Source: Bursaphelenchus xylophilus
Taxonomy: Eukaryota > Nematoda > Chromadorea > Rhabditida > Aphelenchoididae
Assembly (NCBI GenBank): GCA_904066235.2
Contig: CAJFCV020000005.1
Span: 11,837,501-11,901,500 of the forward strand
DNA length: 64,000 nt
Direction: 5' to 3'
Below the pieces are notes generated by a model. That model saw nothing but the letters and a program-made list of their open reading frames with translations, was not told the DNA's origin and ran no database searches. How positions within the stretch are numbered: the stretch's first letter is position 1; each line of letters starts with the position of its first letter. The position numbers and the translations under genes were made by a program. Shown here one piece after another: positions 1-9,189 of this stretch.

Positions 1-786
1 GTTTAGATAAGAGACGACGCGATATTGAACTAGGCATTAGTTGATGGATGCGCTCGGGGAGAATCGTCCTGTAGACAAGCTAGGCCAATATTATTGCTGT
101 TTCTGAGGTTTATTAGTTAGTTTGGAGCCCATTCTTATTCACGGGGAAATTTTAGACATTTCTTCCCTTATTTTTTTGGGAGACCATCAATTTTTGCGCA
201 GCTCTCATTCTGGCCTCTATGTGAATATAGTTTTCTGTCCACACGCCCTCTGAATTGTTAGTTTACTACATTTCCGGTTATTTTTAGCCGAGTATTTGGC
301 TGAATGACACCTCCAAGTCTGCCATAGGTTTGTTTCCAGCAATTCCAAGGTAAAATAATTCGAGTTCTTTTAGCATAGGTGAGAAATATTGGTTTCGATC
401 AAAAATAAGTGCAGTTTTGGGCAAAAATAAAGTAGGTTGAGCTAAGATGGCGGCTATTTTGAGGGTAAGTTTCCAGCCGTTCAGGTAAGGGGACAAACCA
501 GCTGCAAAATTCGGAATTCCGGTAATCTTGTAAGTTTCGCCCGGTAAGATTACTTTTAAATTTTTTGATGAAACAAGCGTTCATCCGACAGCGATGTCAC
601 AAACAGTCTGTGGAAGGTAATATTAGAGTCTTGGTTGAGTTTGAACCTAAAATACGGTAAAATTTTTGGTCTGCTTCACCTAAAATAACATAATTTTTGT
701 CCGTACCGGAAGTCTCGTTTCGAACGCAAGGTTGGTTGATTGCCGACGCGAAGGTAGAGTTTGATGCAATTCTCGTAACTTTTCAG
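1..786. other. probable intron of the U1-70K gene; no exon seen
   Basis: This stretch lies directly upstream of a clear 3' splice site (TTTTCAG ending at 786) whose exon starts mid-codon, so it is most simply the end of a long intron. I see no RRM-coding exon, TIR or long palindrome in it. The upstream exons of the gene should lie before the window. Confidence 0.5.
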
Positions 787-1100
787 CGGCTTACAAAAAA
801 GCGGATGGGATGAAGGTGGACGGCCGGAGAATCGTGGTCGACTACGAGCGCGGCCGCACCCAAAAGACCTGGTTGCCGAGACGATTGGGCGGCGGTAAAG
901 GGGATACGAGAAGGACCAGGGAGAAGCGGATTGGCGGCGGGTTTGAGGACAGGATCCGGTTCGATGATCGTCGCGGCTCCAGGGATCGCGATAATGGTTA
1001 TAGATCGGGATCAAGACATCGGTCCAGGTCGAGGGATAAGGATCGTCATGGAAGTGATAGAGATCGTCGAGGAGACCGTGGAGATCGTCACAGTCGGTAG
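787..1100 (+). CDS. U1 snRNP 70 kDa protein, C-terminal exon (5' end outside window)
   Basis: U1-70K binds stem-loop I of U1 snRNA through an RRM and recruits splicing factors through its C-terminal RS/RD tail, in the nucleus. Only the C-terminal part is here. The exon opens after TTTTCAG with two bases completing a codon, then reads [20 protein letters not shown], which matches the end of the U1-70K RRM (human AYKHADGKKIDGRR), then the family signature ERGRT followed by PRRLGGG. About 55 residues of Arg/Asp/Ser/Gly-rich low-complexity tail follow, shorter than the human tail. Read straight through, it ends at TAG 1098-1100 (...RHSR*). Alternatively a GTAGGG donor at 1097 splices to 1750, giving ...RHSRDRRY*. 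The RRM core and N-terminus lie upstream of the window. Confidence 0.9.
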
Positions 1101-1150
1101 GGTGAAGTTTGAAAGTGATATTTTGTATAATTTTTGTCTTGATTTAAAAA

Positions 1151-1690
1151 GAAAGTGCTTCTATGGGGTATGGAGTTACAGGTCGAGACATACATCAAAA
1201 AAATTGCAAACTTTTTTTGATTCTGAATATGTAAAAGTTAGCTGCCTAATTTTGGTTTGTAAGGGTGAAAAAATCTTTAGAACTTTTCTCGCAACACCAT
1301 GCAAATGCCCATTCTTTATATTGGAACTTCTAATTAAGGTGTAGTATTAATCGAATTTGATATTGTAGGGCTTGTCAAGATACCAGGGTTTACGCAAATG
1401 CCTTTTTGACCAAGTTTTTGCAAAATCAGAAGCTTTGTTTCGAGCTGCAGTAAACCCTGATATCTTGACAAGCCTTACAATATCAAATTTCATTAATACT
1501 ACACCTTAATTAGTAGTTCTAATATAAAAAAGGGGCATTTACATGGTGTTCCGTGAAAAGTTATGGGCGTTTTTTCACCCTTACAGACCAAAATTAGGCA
1601 GCTAACTTTTACATATCCTGAATCAAAAAAAAATTGCGATTTTTTGATGTATGTCTCGACCTGTAACTCCATTCCCCAAGAAGTACTTTC
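1151..1690. repeat. 540-bp foldback (inverted-repeat) element
   Basis: Left arm from 1151 (GAAAGTGCTTCTATGGGG) and right arm ending at 1690 are reverse complements over about 240 bp each with a short loop near 1395-1445. It has no coding capacity. It lies in the 3' UTR or possible last intron of the U1-70K gene. Confidence 0.85.
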
Positions 1691-1749
1691 CTTGTTAGTC
1701 AGAAAGCTCTTGTAATGGATGTTTTGAACAAAATTTTACCATTTTTCAG

Positions 1750-1765
1750 CGACCGTCGCTATTAA
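1750..1765 (+). other. possible alternative terminal exon of U1-70K
   Basis: TTTTTCAG ends at 1749. If joined to the exon ending at 1096, the frame continues for four codons (DRRY) to TAA at 1763-1765, extending the RD-rich tail. An AATAAA at about 1878 could end the transcript. The donor (GTAGGG) is weak, so this competes with a simple 3' UTR reading. Confidence 0.4.
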
Positions 1766-1919
1766 ACCTCATCGAGCCCCTAAAGATGCCGATTAACTAT
1801 TCTTACTCTGTTTGTTATCCCAGAAGACAGTAAGTCCAAAAAAAATTACTAAATTAATAATCCCATGAGTTGGTCTCGAATAAATGTTCATTAAAACCAA
1901 AATATGAATTGATAATAAA

Positions 1920-3794
1920 TCAAGCGCTCTCTCGGCCAAGAGAACAAGCCGGTTTGTTCTTACTGAGCAGGTCTTTTATGCTGGCTGGGACGGCCTTCCA
2001 TTCCACGGCACCGAGTAAATTACTCCCTTCAACGTTGAAGAATAAACAAGAAACTGCGCGCAGTTCAAAACCATTTGCAATGGTGCCTAAATGAAAAATG
2101 GATATCTTAATTTATTGAAAATACTATGTCTCAGTCTGCAGGGAAAATAATGAGCACAATGTCCATCGAAAATCGCGTCGCTGAAGTGAAAAACAGTTTG
2201 ATTTTGCAATTGATTTTTTCACCGGCGGTGCGATTTTTGATGCGACGCTCATTATTTTCCCGACAGACTGAAAGAACTCTCAAAAAATTACCTGTGAGAA
2301 GGTATTCCTCTCCCGGTTTGAGTGCTGAGATTCCACAGGATCCGGAGAAGGAAGGCGAGATGAATTCGGTGGGCAAATCTCCGTCTGGCTTCTGAAAAAT
2401 TGTGGTAGTTTTTGTTCGTGAATTTTACGGGGTGTAGTGAAGGACCTGATCCAGCGACGAAAAACTTACCGTGTTGCATCCGGGAAGTATCAAAAACGCA
2501 GCAAAATGCCTCCCTTTTGTACTAAAAAACTCCGTTTAGCGCGCACGTCAAACTGAGGAGTCCGGTGACCGGAATAGACTCTTCGCTATCGGTTTTTTTA
2601 CATTTCGTCTTGATTTCCAGAGAAAGAGAGAAAAAAGACACGCAAAAGCCTACTCTCTCGCCCCAAAAATTCCCCATTTCTTCCCCGACAAAACGTTTTG
2701 TCGCGTCTTTTTTTGGCAAATTGCCAATCCATTCACCGGACTGTTTTAGCTTATCTCAGTTTGACGTTCGCGCCCTTTTCCCACATAAAGAGCAGGCGCG
2801 CTTTTGAAATCGCAGTTTTTTCACTTGGATAGGGAGTCATTTTGCTACATTTTTGATACTTCCCGAATGCAGAATGGTACTTTTTTCCCATGAGACCCGG
2901 CCACTGTAAGTAGAATTTGGTTGACAAATTGTGGGAAAGAGGATCATTGAGATTACGTCTCACTAATAATGAGGCATGATGCAGTTTAGGATCAGATAAA
3001 ATGGACAAAACAATCGAAAATTTGATCAAAGTGAGCTATCGTTTGTTGTCAAAAAAGTGAAGCAAATACGTAAAAAGAATTTTGGTTTTGAAGTGGAGGA
3101 ATGATGTTCAGGTATCTTCTCTTCAAAGCTGATTCTTTTTATGTCTTTCCTGCACTTTTTGACTTCAAACGGTAGCTCATTTTGATCAAATTTTTGACTG
3201 TTGTGTCCATTGTATCTGTTCCTAAAGTGCACATGTCTTATTATTAGTGAGAAGTTTTCTCAATGATCCTCTTTCCCACAATTTGACGACCAAACTTGAC
3301 ATATTTTTGTCAGTCTGCCAGGAAAATAATGTGGGTCCGTCGCAGCGAAATCGTCGCAGTCGAGCACCAGATCTCCAGCCATCGCAAAGCGATGATGAGC
3401 GATTTCTTGGTGCGACGAATCTACATGACTTTTCAGAAAGACTGATACCTATAAAATACATTGTTTTATACCTCGTAAAATTCCCAAGCAAACGCAATAA
3501 TCATAAAAAATTGCATATCACAATTCAAAAATATTTACTTTAAATATGTCGATATGTTCTACGGTGTAAATCGTTGTTAGACGATCATGGCTCTGCTTCT
3601 TTTCGAGTACTTTTAGATGAGATACTGAAAATAAAAATGGAATAAAATTGATACAAAAGGCGAGCACACGTCGATGTAGACTTACTCCACTTGGCCTCGC
3701 AATACGCCTCCTCATTCGTTGTATTTTTACACTTACAACCGGACACCGCACTAATACAAGGCATCAGAAATGCGGTTAGTAAAAGGAGCTTCAT
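1920..3794 (-). CDS. secreted TIMP / CRI-2-like metalloproteinase inhibitor, N-domain only
   Basis: Exons on the minus strand: 3794-3686, 3624-3539, 2391-2292 and 2086-1920; 462 nt, 153 residues. TIMPs inhibit metzincin proteases by inserting the free N-terminal Cys into the active-site zinc. A signal peptide (about residues 1-19) is followed by CKCKNTTNEEAYCEAKW, so the mature protein would start with Cys20, as inhibition requires. Then come a stretch ending YTVEHIDIFK, then TEFISPSFSGSCGISALKPG and EYLLTG, and a last exon with Cys in VSCLFF and PACS. Six Cys remain after signal removal, matching the three disulfides of the N-domain; there is no C-terminal TIMP domain, as in the worm CRI-2/TIM group. 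Intron 2 (1147 nt) holds several mobile elements and intron 3 is mostly one family A element. Confidence 0.92.
2131..2271. repeat. family A MITE (in TIMP intron 3)
   Basis: Termini TCAGTCTGCAGGGAAAATAA and its inverted copy ending CCCGACAGACTGA; internal CGCGTCGCTGAAGTGAAAA typical of the family. Confidence 0.85.
2433..2908. repeat. family C MITE split by a D1 element
   Basis: Left half GACCTGATCCAG...CTCCGTTTAGCGCG stops at 2543 and resumes after 2767 with CGCGCCCTTTTCCCACA through GCCACTGTA at 2908. D1 is therefore younger than this C copy. Confidence 0.85.
2544..2767. repeat. family D1 MITE nested in family C
   Basis: Starts CACGTCAAACTGAGG and ends CTCAGTTTGACGT; a second inverted pair, AGTCCGGTGA and TCACCGGACT, lies just inside. 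The last terminal base is altered and the flanks (GCGCG / TCGCG) only approximate a 5-bp duplication. Confidence 0.85.
2912..3289. repeat. foldback element, about 380 bp
   Basis: Outer arms TGTGGGAAAGAGGATCATTG (left) and its reverse complement near 3265-3287. The inner arms include TTTGATCAAAGTGAGCTA and TAGCTCATTTTGATCAAA. It lies in TIMP intron 2. Confidence 0.8.
3310..3446. repeat. family B MITE (in TIMP intron 2)
   Basis: Starts TCAGTCTGCCAGGAAAATAA then TGTGGGTCCGTCGCAGCG; the centre has the family motif CATCGCAAAGCGATGATG; the right terminus is degraded (CAGAAAGACTGA). Confidence 0.8.
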
Positions 3795-3798
3795 TTTT

Positions 3799-3814
3799 TA
3801 TGATGTCTAAAATA
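3799..3814 (-). promoter_or_regulatory. predicted spliced-leader acceptor of the TIMP gene
   Basis: On the minus strand CTGTATTTTAG ends at 3807, 12 nt before the ATG at 3794, with no donor needed upstream. This is the usual arrangement of an SL trans-splice site in nematodes. It could equally be the 3' end of a short 5' UTR intron. Confidence 0.45.
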
Positions 3815-4266
3815 CAGATAGTAAAGTAAAAATGATGAGGCTAAAGTTGAACACGCGCGGATTTAGTTGAGTTAACTTTCGCTCTCTTCCTTTTTTGTAG
3901 ACGGATTTGAGGTGGAAATTTTCATTTTTTTTGCGTCAAATTTCAAGGTTGAGCAATAGGGAACGGCTGGTTTGTTATACATGTTAGTCTTTCGGTTCAG
4001 TGGGCAGAAAAACATAGGAAAGTCTTGATTTTGCCGAATAAATGAAAGTAAAAATCAAGGAACAAAAATGAGTCCAAATTTTACAAAAAAATAAACAGAA
4101 GCTTGAAAATTGCTGGCAAGATTGCAGGGGGCGTTTTAAGCAAGCCTGCGGGTCAAAATGTTTGTCATATAGCAAACATAAAACATTATTTGCTTACCGT
4201 CTCGCGTTTGTTACTGGTTAATCCTCGGGTTGTACTTTGAAATCAAACCAAAAATTGCTGGACAAA
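3815..4266. other. intergenic between TIMP and the GT14 gene
   Basis: AT-rich sequence. I see no TIR family member or credible exon here. It should contain the TIMP promoter (minus strand, higher coordinates side of 3807). Confidence 0.5.
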
Positions 4267-4267
4267 G

Positions 4268-4277
4268 TTTATTTATT
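4268..4277 (-). terminator. poly(A) signals of the GT14 gene
   Basis: Two overlapping AATAAA hexamers on the minus strand (4273-4268 and 4277-4272), about 85 nt downstream of the proposed stop codon at 4359. Confidence 0.55.
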
Positions 4278-4358
4278 TTCAATATTTACAAAAAATTCGT
4301 TACCAAAGTGATGTAAAATACGTCATGCGATCTAATAGGCAAGGATTCTTCGGGGTCA

Positions 4359-7300
4359 TCAAGATTCAATTAGCTGAAGATAAACGAAAAATTATGTTTT
4401 TGGTCGGCGGCAGTGTCGAAAAAGAAGTTAATGTGAGCCAAAAGTTGCTTCGAAAAATGTCCTCAATCCAACAACGACAGTATTTTTTGGATAGGGATAT
4501 CTTTTTATATCAAATTCGGACTCAATTTGGCCATCTTTTTGATATTCATTTTGGCACATGATCCAGTCACTAAAAATGTGCAATTTTGTTCCCAGGAGGC
4601 AGTAAAATTCCCGCGGAGTACCTCTCTTTTCTTACCAAAAAACTGCTTGAATTTGCGCTCTGTTTATCAGTCTGCCGGGGGAATAATGTGGACTTGTCGC
4701 GCCTTGGAATCGCCAATCATCACCGACGGCTAGCCGCGGCTTGAGATTTGGTGTGCGACGAAGCGAGACACTTTGCTGCGACAAATCCACATTATTTTCC
4801 CGACAGACATATGAATGAAAGAGCACGGTCTTCAAAGCTGTTTTTGGTTGGAGAAGGCAGGTATTTTTGGGTAATTTTATTCCCTCCTGGAAACAAAATT
4901 ACACTTTTTTGGTGACTGGATCTTGTGCCAAAATGAATATCGAAAAGACAGCCAAATTGGGTCCGAATTTGATATCAAAAGATATCCTATCCAAAAAATA
5001 CTGTCGTTTTTGGATTGAGAATACTTTTCAATTTTGAATTTGACTGGATCCGCTTGGTTGCCACTTACTCTCAGTCCATCGGGCTGAATATTGGTCCCAA
5101 TTTTCTCCCAATCATAGGCAGTACAGTTAAAGGTATCCGAGTCGAATTTGTCTCCCATCATTTCTCGATCAGACCTAAATCTAATCGTCGGTAGTTTCCA
5201 ATAATAGTTTTCCTGAACTCGATGCAGTCCTCGTTGATGATAGGTCCGATTAAACAGGATCTCATGCCAACAAGCGATGGCGCTAAAGTCCTTCTCTGGC
5301 ATCATTTTGTTGGCAAAGAAGAAGGGGGACTCTCCCAGCTTGGGGATCAAATCCTCAAGGCCAAAAACGCACAGCCCATGGCGAAACAGTTTACTCTCGC
5401 ATAGAGTTGCATTCCGCTGCCAAATATTGTATCTGAACAGTTGAAAAAGTCAGTAGATTATCGTTTTTTCTCTCCTACCTCGTAACTCCCGTAGTGGTTC
5501 CATTATTTTTGGTACACTTGCTCGTAAATCCTCCTGGCAGCCCAATATTGTCGTTGTTGTTGATAGTGCTGAAGAGATATTCGTCTTTGCTTTTGGGATA
5601 CAGACTGAACCAGGCGATACTGACGTCCAAGGTCAGTTCATCCAGAATGAAGTCAATTGCGTCTTTGGATAGGGTCGATTGAACGAATCCTCGGGTTGGG
5701 ACGAGTTTCGGCTCAAAATTGTTGTGGACTTGGCGATTTCGGGCAACTGGAAATGAGGTATTTAGGGGAATCGTTGAAGGTCATTTACGAGGGGCCTGAT
5801 CCAATGGCAAAAAACGTACCATTTTTCATCCGGGAAGTATCAAAAATGTGGCAAAATGCTTCCCTCTCCACGTGAAAAAGCTTCGTTTTGAAGGGTGCGC
5901 CCATTCTTTTTCCTCACAAAAAGAATGGGAGCGCTTTTGAAGTCGTAGTTTTTTCACTTGGAGAGGGAGGTATTTTGCCACATTTTTGATACTTCCTGGA
6001 TGCAAAATGGTACGTTTTTTGCCACTGGATCAGGTCCCCCCCCTTTAGGTCTTAGAAAAAGTCGCTAAATTTGTGCCAAGTTTCATCAAAATCTAAGCGT
6101 GGCATTTGGCGTACTTCTCCTATGAGATGCATTTTTTGTCACCGGACTCTCAACAATAAATTTTGGGCTTACTATTCTTGAAGACCCTCATATTCTCGAA
6201 ATCCCATTTGATTTTCTTCGCTGGTCTGGTTGGCACCGTGGAGATGTCATTGGTTCCGTGGAAGGTTGTCAAAATGTGAACCAACTCTTCGTTCGTGTGC
6301 AAGGACACATCATGATTCTAAAAAGAGTATTTTTTGCTTACAAGACCCGATGGTGTTCACTTGCCTGCAGCAAAAACAAGTATTTGTAGGGTTTCTGCGT
6401 TTCCCGCAAAACCTTCATGCATTCAATGTGATACAAGTTTGTGTTATGACCTTTGCTGTCCATGGTGTAGCGGTGTTCGGTCAGGAAGACGTTGTTGAAG
6501 CACTGAGAAAGGTTTCTCATCCGCAGCTGGAAGAGTGCATCCGATTTTCCGTCAATGCCGAAGCAATACAGATTTTGGGGAGCGTAGGTTGTCGAGAGCT
6601 CCATTTCAATGAAACGGTAGTCCTGAAACATGTTTCTGTTAGTCTGTCGGGAAAATTGTGAGCACTACGTCGCATCGAAAATCACCGCCGAAAAAATTAA
6701 TTGTGTCGCTAAAAATCGAGTTCTTTTTGTCGGGAAAATAATGAGCAAATTGTTTGTGCCGATCGCGTCGCTAAAGTGAAAAGCAACTTCATGTTGCCGC
6801 AACACAATTCATTTCTTCGATGCGATTTTCGATGCGACAGAATGCTGATTATTTTTCCGACAGACCGAAAAATTTGAATAAATTGACAGGATTTCCGTTG
6901 AAATCGAACGATGTTTTCCTTACCTTATAAACGTTCCTGGCGAAGGCCAATGGGAAGTCCTCTTCCTCTCTGCTCAGGGGCTTTGTGTAAAAGTTGTTTC
7001 GCAGCCAAATGGACTCACAGTCCGTGGCCAGATCCTCCTCAAAATCGGGGTCCTTGTACGTGAGTCTGTACTTCTTGGCAAAGGGGTTCTTGTCGATTTG
7101 AGGGCGCAACAAATGCTCGCATGGGACGTTTTCGGTCTCCATTGGTTTCACAAAGTGCAGCTCGCTGAGTTCTTTCAGAACTTGTTGGGTTTGTGGGTTG
7201 ATGAAGTTGCCGTCCTTGTCCAGATGCATGTTTTCGTTGCCTTCGTGATGGCCATTGTCGTTGGCGTCGTGGCCATGCGACTTGCCTTTATGGCCGTAGC

Positions 7301-7649
7301 CGTTGTGACCGTGGTCCTGGGGATGTTCGTGGCCTTGCTGATGACTTTGTTGATGTCCATAGGCATGGTTGGTATCATGGCCGTGATCATGAGGATGCTC
7401 ATGGCCTTGGGAATTTTGATGACTTTGACCATGACTTTTGCCATGCTCCTTGTCATGAGCTTTAGCATGACCATGGTCATGTTCTTTACCATGATTTTGT
7501 CCATGATGATTTCCACTGCTCCCATGGGGACTAGGACTAGGATGATGACTTTTTCCTAGACAAAAACTCTCACAGATTTTCAACAAAAACCTACCGTAAG
7601 CCGTAAAAGCTATGACCAACGAGAGTACTATAAAAGTTTTAGGACTCAT
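4359..7649 (-). CDS. GT14 Core-2/I-branching-type glycosyltransferase with His/Gly-rich stem
   Basis: Exons on the minus strand: 7649-7595, 7555-6924, 6622-6365, 6317-6173, 5746-5479, 5432-5069 and 4373-4359; 1737 nt, 578 residues. The family adds N-acetylglucosamine (beta-1,6) branches in the Golgi as type II membrane proteins. A short N-terminal hydrophobic anchor (MSPKTFIVLSLVIAFTAY) is followed by a luminal stem very rich in His, Gly, Asn and Asp (about residues 20-125). The catalytic domain has the worm family landmarks DFPLAFARNVYK, DYRFIEMELSTTYAPQN, YLFLLQNHDV, LPGGFTSKC, LFRHGLCVFGLEDL, FANKMMPEKDF and CWHEILFNRT. The exon 3 donor is GC (CAG|GCAAGT). Intron 1 is only 39 nt and in frame, so it may be retained. 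The 15-nt last exon (LIES*) is the weakest part; reading through the previous donor would give an element-derived tail instead. Confidence 0.9.
4465..5040. repeat. foldback element split by a family B MITE (GT14 last intron)
   Basis: Arms: CAGTATTTTTTGGATAGGGA at about 4478 and its inverted copy near 4985-5005, and TTTTGGCACATGATCCAGTC mirrored by GACTGGATCTTGTGCCAAAA near 4914-4933. The centre is interrupted by the family B copy at 4667-4809. Confidence 0.8.
4667..4809. repeat. family B MITE, nested
   Basis: Starts TCAGTCTGCCGGGGGAATAA then TGTGGACTTGTCGC; ends AATCCACATTATTTTCCCGACAGAC. Confidence 0.85.
5788..6045. repeat. family C MITE (GT14 intron 4)
   Basis: Near-perfect hairpin: GGGGCCTGATCCAATGGC on the left and GCCACTGGATCAGGTCCCCC on the right, with the mirrored GGAAGTATCAAAAATGTGGC core. 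Confidence 0.9.
6639..6869. repeat. composite of two family A MITEs (GT14 intron 2)
   Basis: A left terminus at 6639 runs about 90 bp, then a second TTGTCGGGAAAATAATGAGC begins near 6729, with one shared right end (TTTTCCGACAGACCGA). This suggests one copy inserted in, or recombined with, another. Confidence 0.75.
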
Positions 7650-7697
7650 GTCTAAGAATTGAACTGAACGAGTTAGCTAATGGTCAACAGCAACGTT

Positions 7698-7707
7698 CTT
7701 TTATAGG
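7698..7707 (-). promoter_or_regulatory. TATA-like box of the GT14 gene
   Basis: Minus strand CCTATAAAAG, about 50 nt upstream of the ATG at 7649, preceded by ATTGGTCC. An AG acceptor (CAATTCTTAG) also sits just before the ATG. Confidence 0.45.
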
Positions 7708-7861
7708 ACCAATAAAAACAGATTGTTTACCCAACTGGACAACTAAACATGGCTATTTCGTGCTTCCTTGTTTTTTGTTTTACTATTACATTATGTATTA
7801 TATATCTGGTCATTTCTGGCTGTACAAAGTGCAAACTCACAAAAAAGCCTGTCGTGCTAAA

Positions 7862-8017
7862 AGGTTGTCGGGAAAAAAGTAATGAGCTCAGTCTTTCTGA
7901 GCCAGTCCCGTCGCTGAAGTGAAAAGCATTTTGATTTTGTCGCGACACGATTCGGTTTCTCGGCGGCGATGCGATTTTTGATGCGACAGAGAGCTCATTA
8001 TTTTTCGGACAGACCGA
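7862..8017. repeat. family A MITE
   Basis: Left end degraded (GTTGTCGGGAAAAAAGTAATGAGC); right end GAGCTCATTATTTTTCGGACAGACCGA. It lies between the divergent GT14 and DUF1647 genes. Confidence 0.8.
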
Positions 8018-8138
8018 TAAAAGGCCATTAAGATTTTTGAATTTTTTTAAAAACGATGTGAAATTTTGACATTCAGATTTTAATGATAAATGCCACAACA
8101 GGTATCATTTTAGCCAAAATTGAAGTTTTGCAAGTTTA

Positions 8139-8753
8139 TCTGTCGGGGAAATAATGTGGATTTGTCATAACGAAATGTCGAAAAAATCTCCAGCTAACCG
8201 TCGCAAAGCGATTATGGGTGAATCCAACGGGTGGTTTTTGGCGTTTGCACTATGCAGAAGAAGCGACAGCTCAACAAAAAGCCGACGAATCCACATTATT
8301 TTCCCGACAGAATTTTTTTGCAGGTTTACCTGTCAGTTGAGACATTATGAAGCTTAATTTTGAATTTTGTACGTGACAATGGAAGATATGTTTGTCGGGT
8401 AAATAATGTGGACTTGTCGCAGCGAAAATTCTCGCCTTGTAACCGTCGCGCACCGAGTCTCTAGCCGCGGCTAGCCATCGCAAAGCGATAATGGGCGATT
8501 CCAGACGTGAAAAATCCACATTATTTTCCCGACAGATTTTTTTGCAGGTTTATCTGTCAGTCGAGACATTATGAAGCTTAATTTTGAATTTTGTACGGAA
8601 AATGGAAGATCAGTCTGTCGGGAAAATAATGTGGACTTGTCGCAGCGAAATATGTTGCCTCGTCACATCAAGTCTCTAGCCGCGGCTAGCCGTCGCAAAG
8701 CGATGATGGGATTCCAAGCGCGGCAAATCCACATTATTTTCCCGACAGACCGA
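8139..8753. repeat. tandem triplication carrying three family B MITEs
   Basis: B copies at about 8139-8310, 8391-8535 and 8610-8753. The last two are separated from their predecessors by nearly identical 75-80 bp spacers, each containing CATTATGAAGCTTAATTTTG and a following GGAAGAT. The unit is therefore spacer plus MITE, amplified as a block rather than by independent insertions. Confidence 0.8.
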
Positions 8754-9189
8754 TAGTCGAGATTCTCATCGCTCTCAAACTCCAAAACACGTATTGTTTA
8801 TGCATTCGACAAGTCATTGCTGTATTCAAATGAGATTGAGACCAAATGCAATCATCCCGCATCACCCCGAATCTCATCAATTTTGGAATCCCTCGCTTCG
8901 AGCGCCCCTAGCAACTGAAGCCGTCTCTCTTTTTTCGTTGTTTTCGCATCTCAACTGTAAAAAAGTCTGACCGAAAATGTTTCAAATCCCTGGAAAGAGT
9001 GTGAGTGGGTTCATGAAGTGATCTCATCGCAATTTTCCGCCCAACTTTTACATATTGAAGTATAATAAAATAAATCAAAATTGTCTTTCTATTCAAATTT
9101 TTGGGGTTTTTTCACAAAATAATTCAAAATATTTTACTATCAAATTTTCCTTCGAAACGAACGGTGCGGTCTTATTTTTTCACTCTGAT
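8754..9189. other. 5' flank of the DUF1647 gene
   Basis: Single-copy looking sequence with no member of the named repeat families and no clear TATA box. It should hold the promoter of the plus-strand gene starting at 9190. Confidence 0.5.

Noticed and set aside
4877..5068. Read-through C-terminal extension of the GT14 protein
   Set aside because: It would translate the arm of a foldback element. A strong GTAAGT donor at the end of the conserved domain and a downstream acceptor followed by a stop and AATAAA fit better.
7098..7559. 153-codon plus-strand frame, hydrophobic and Met-rich
   Set aside because: It is the antisense of the His/Gly-rich stem of the GT14 gene; ATG and GTG codons arise from His codons on the other strand.
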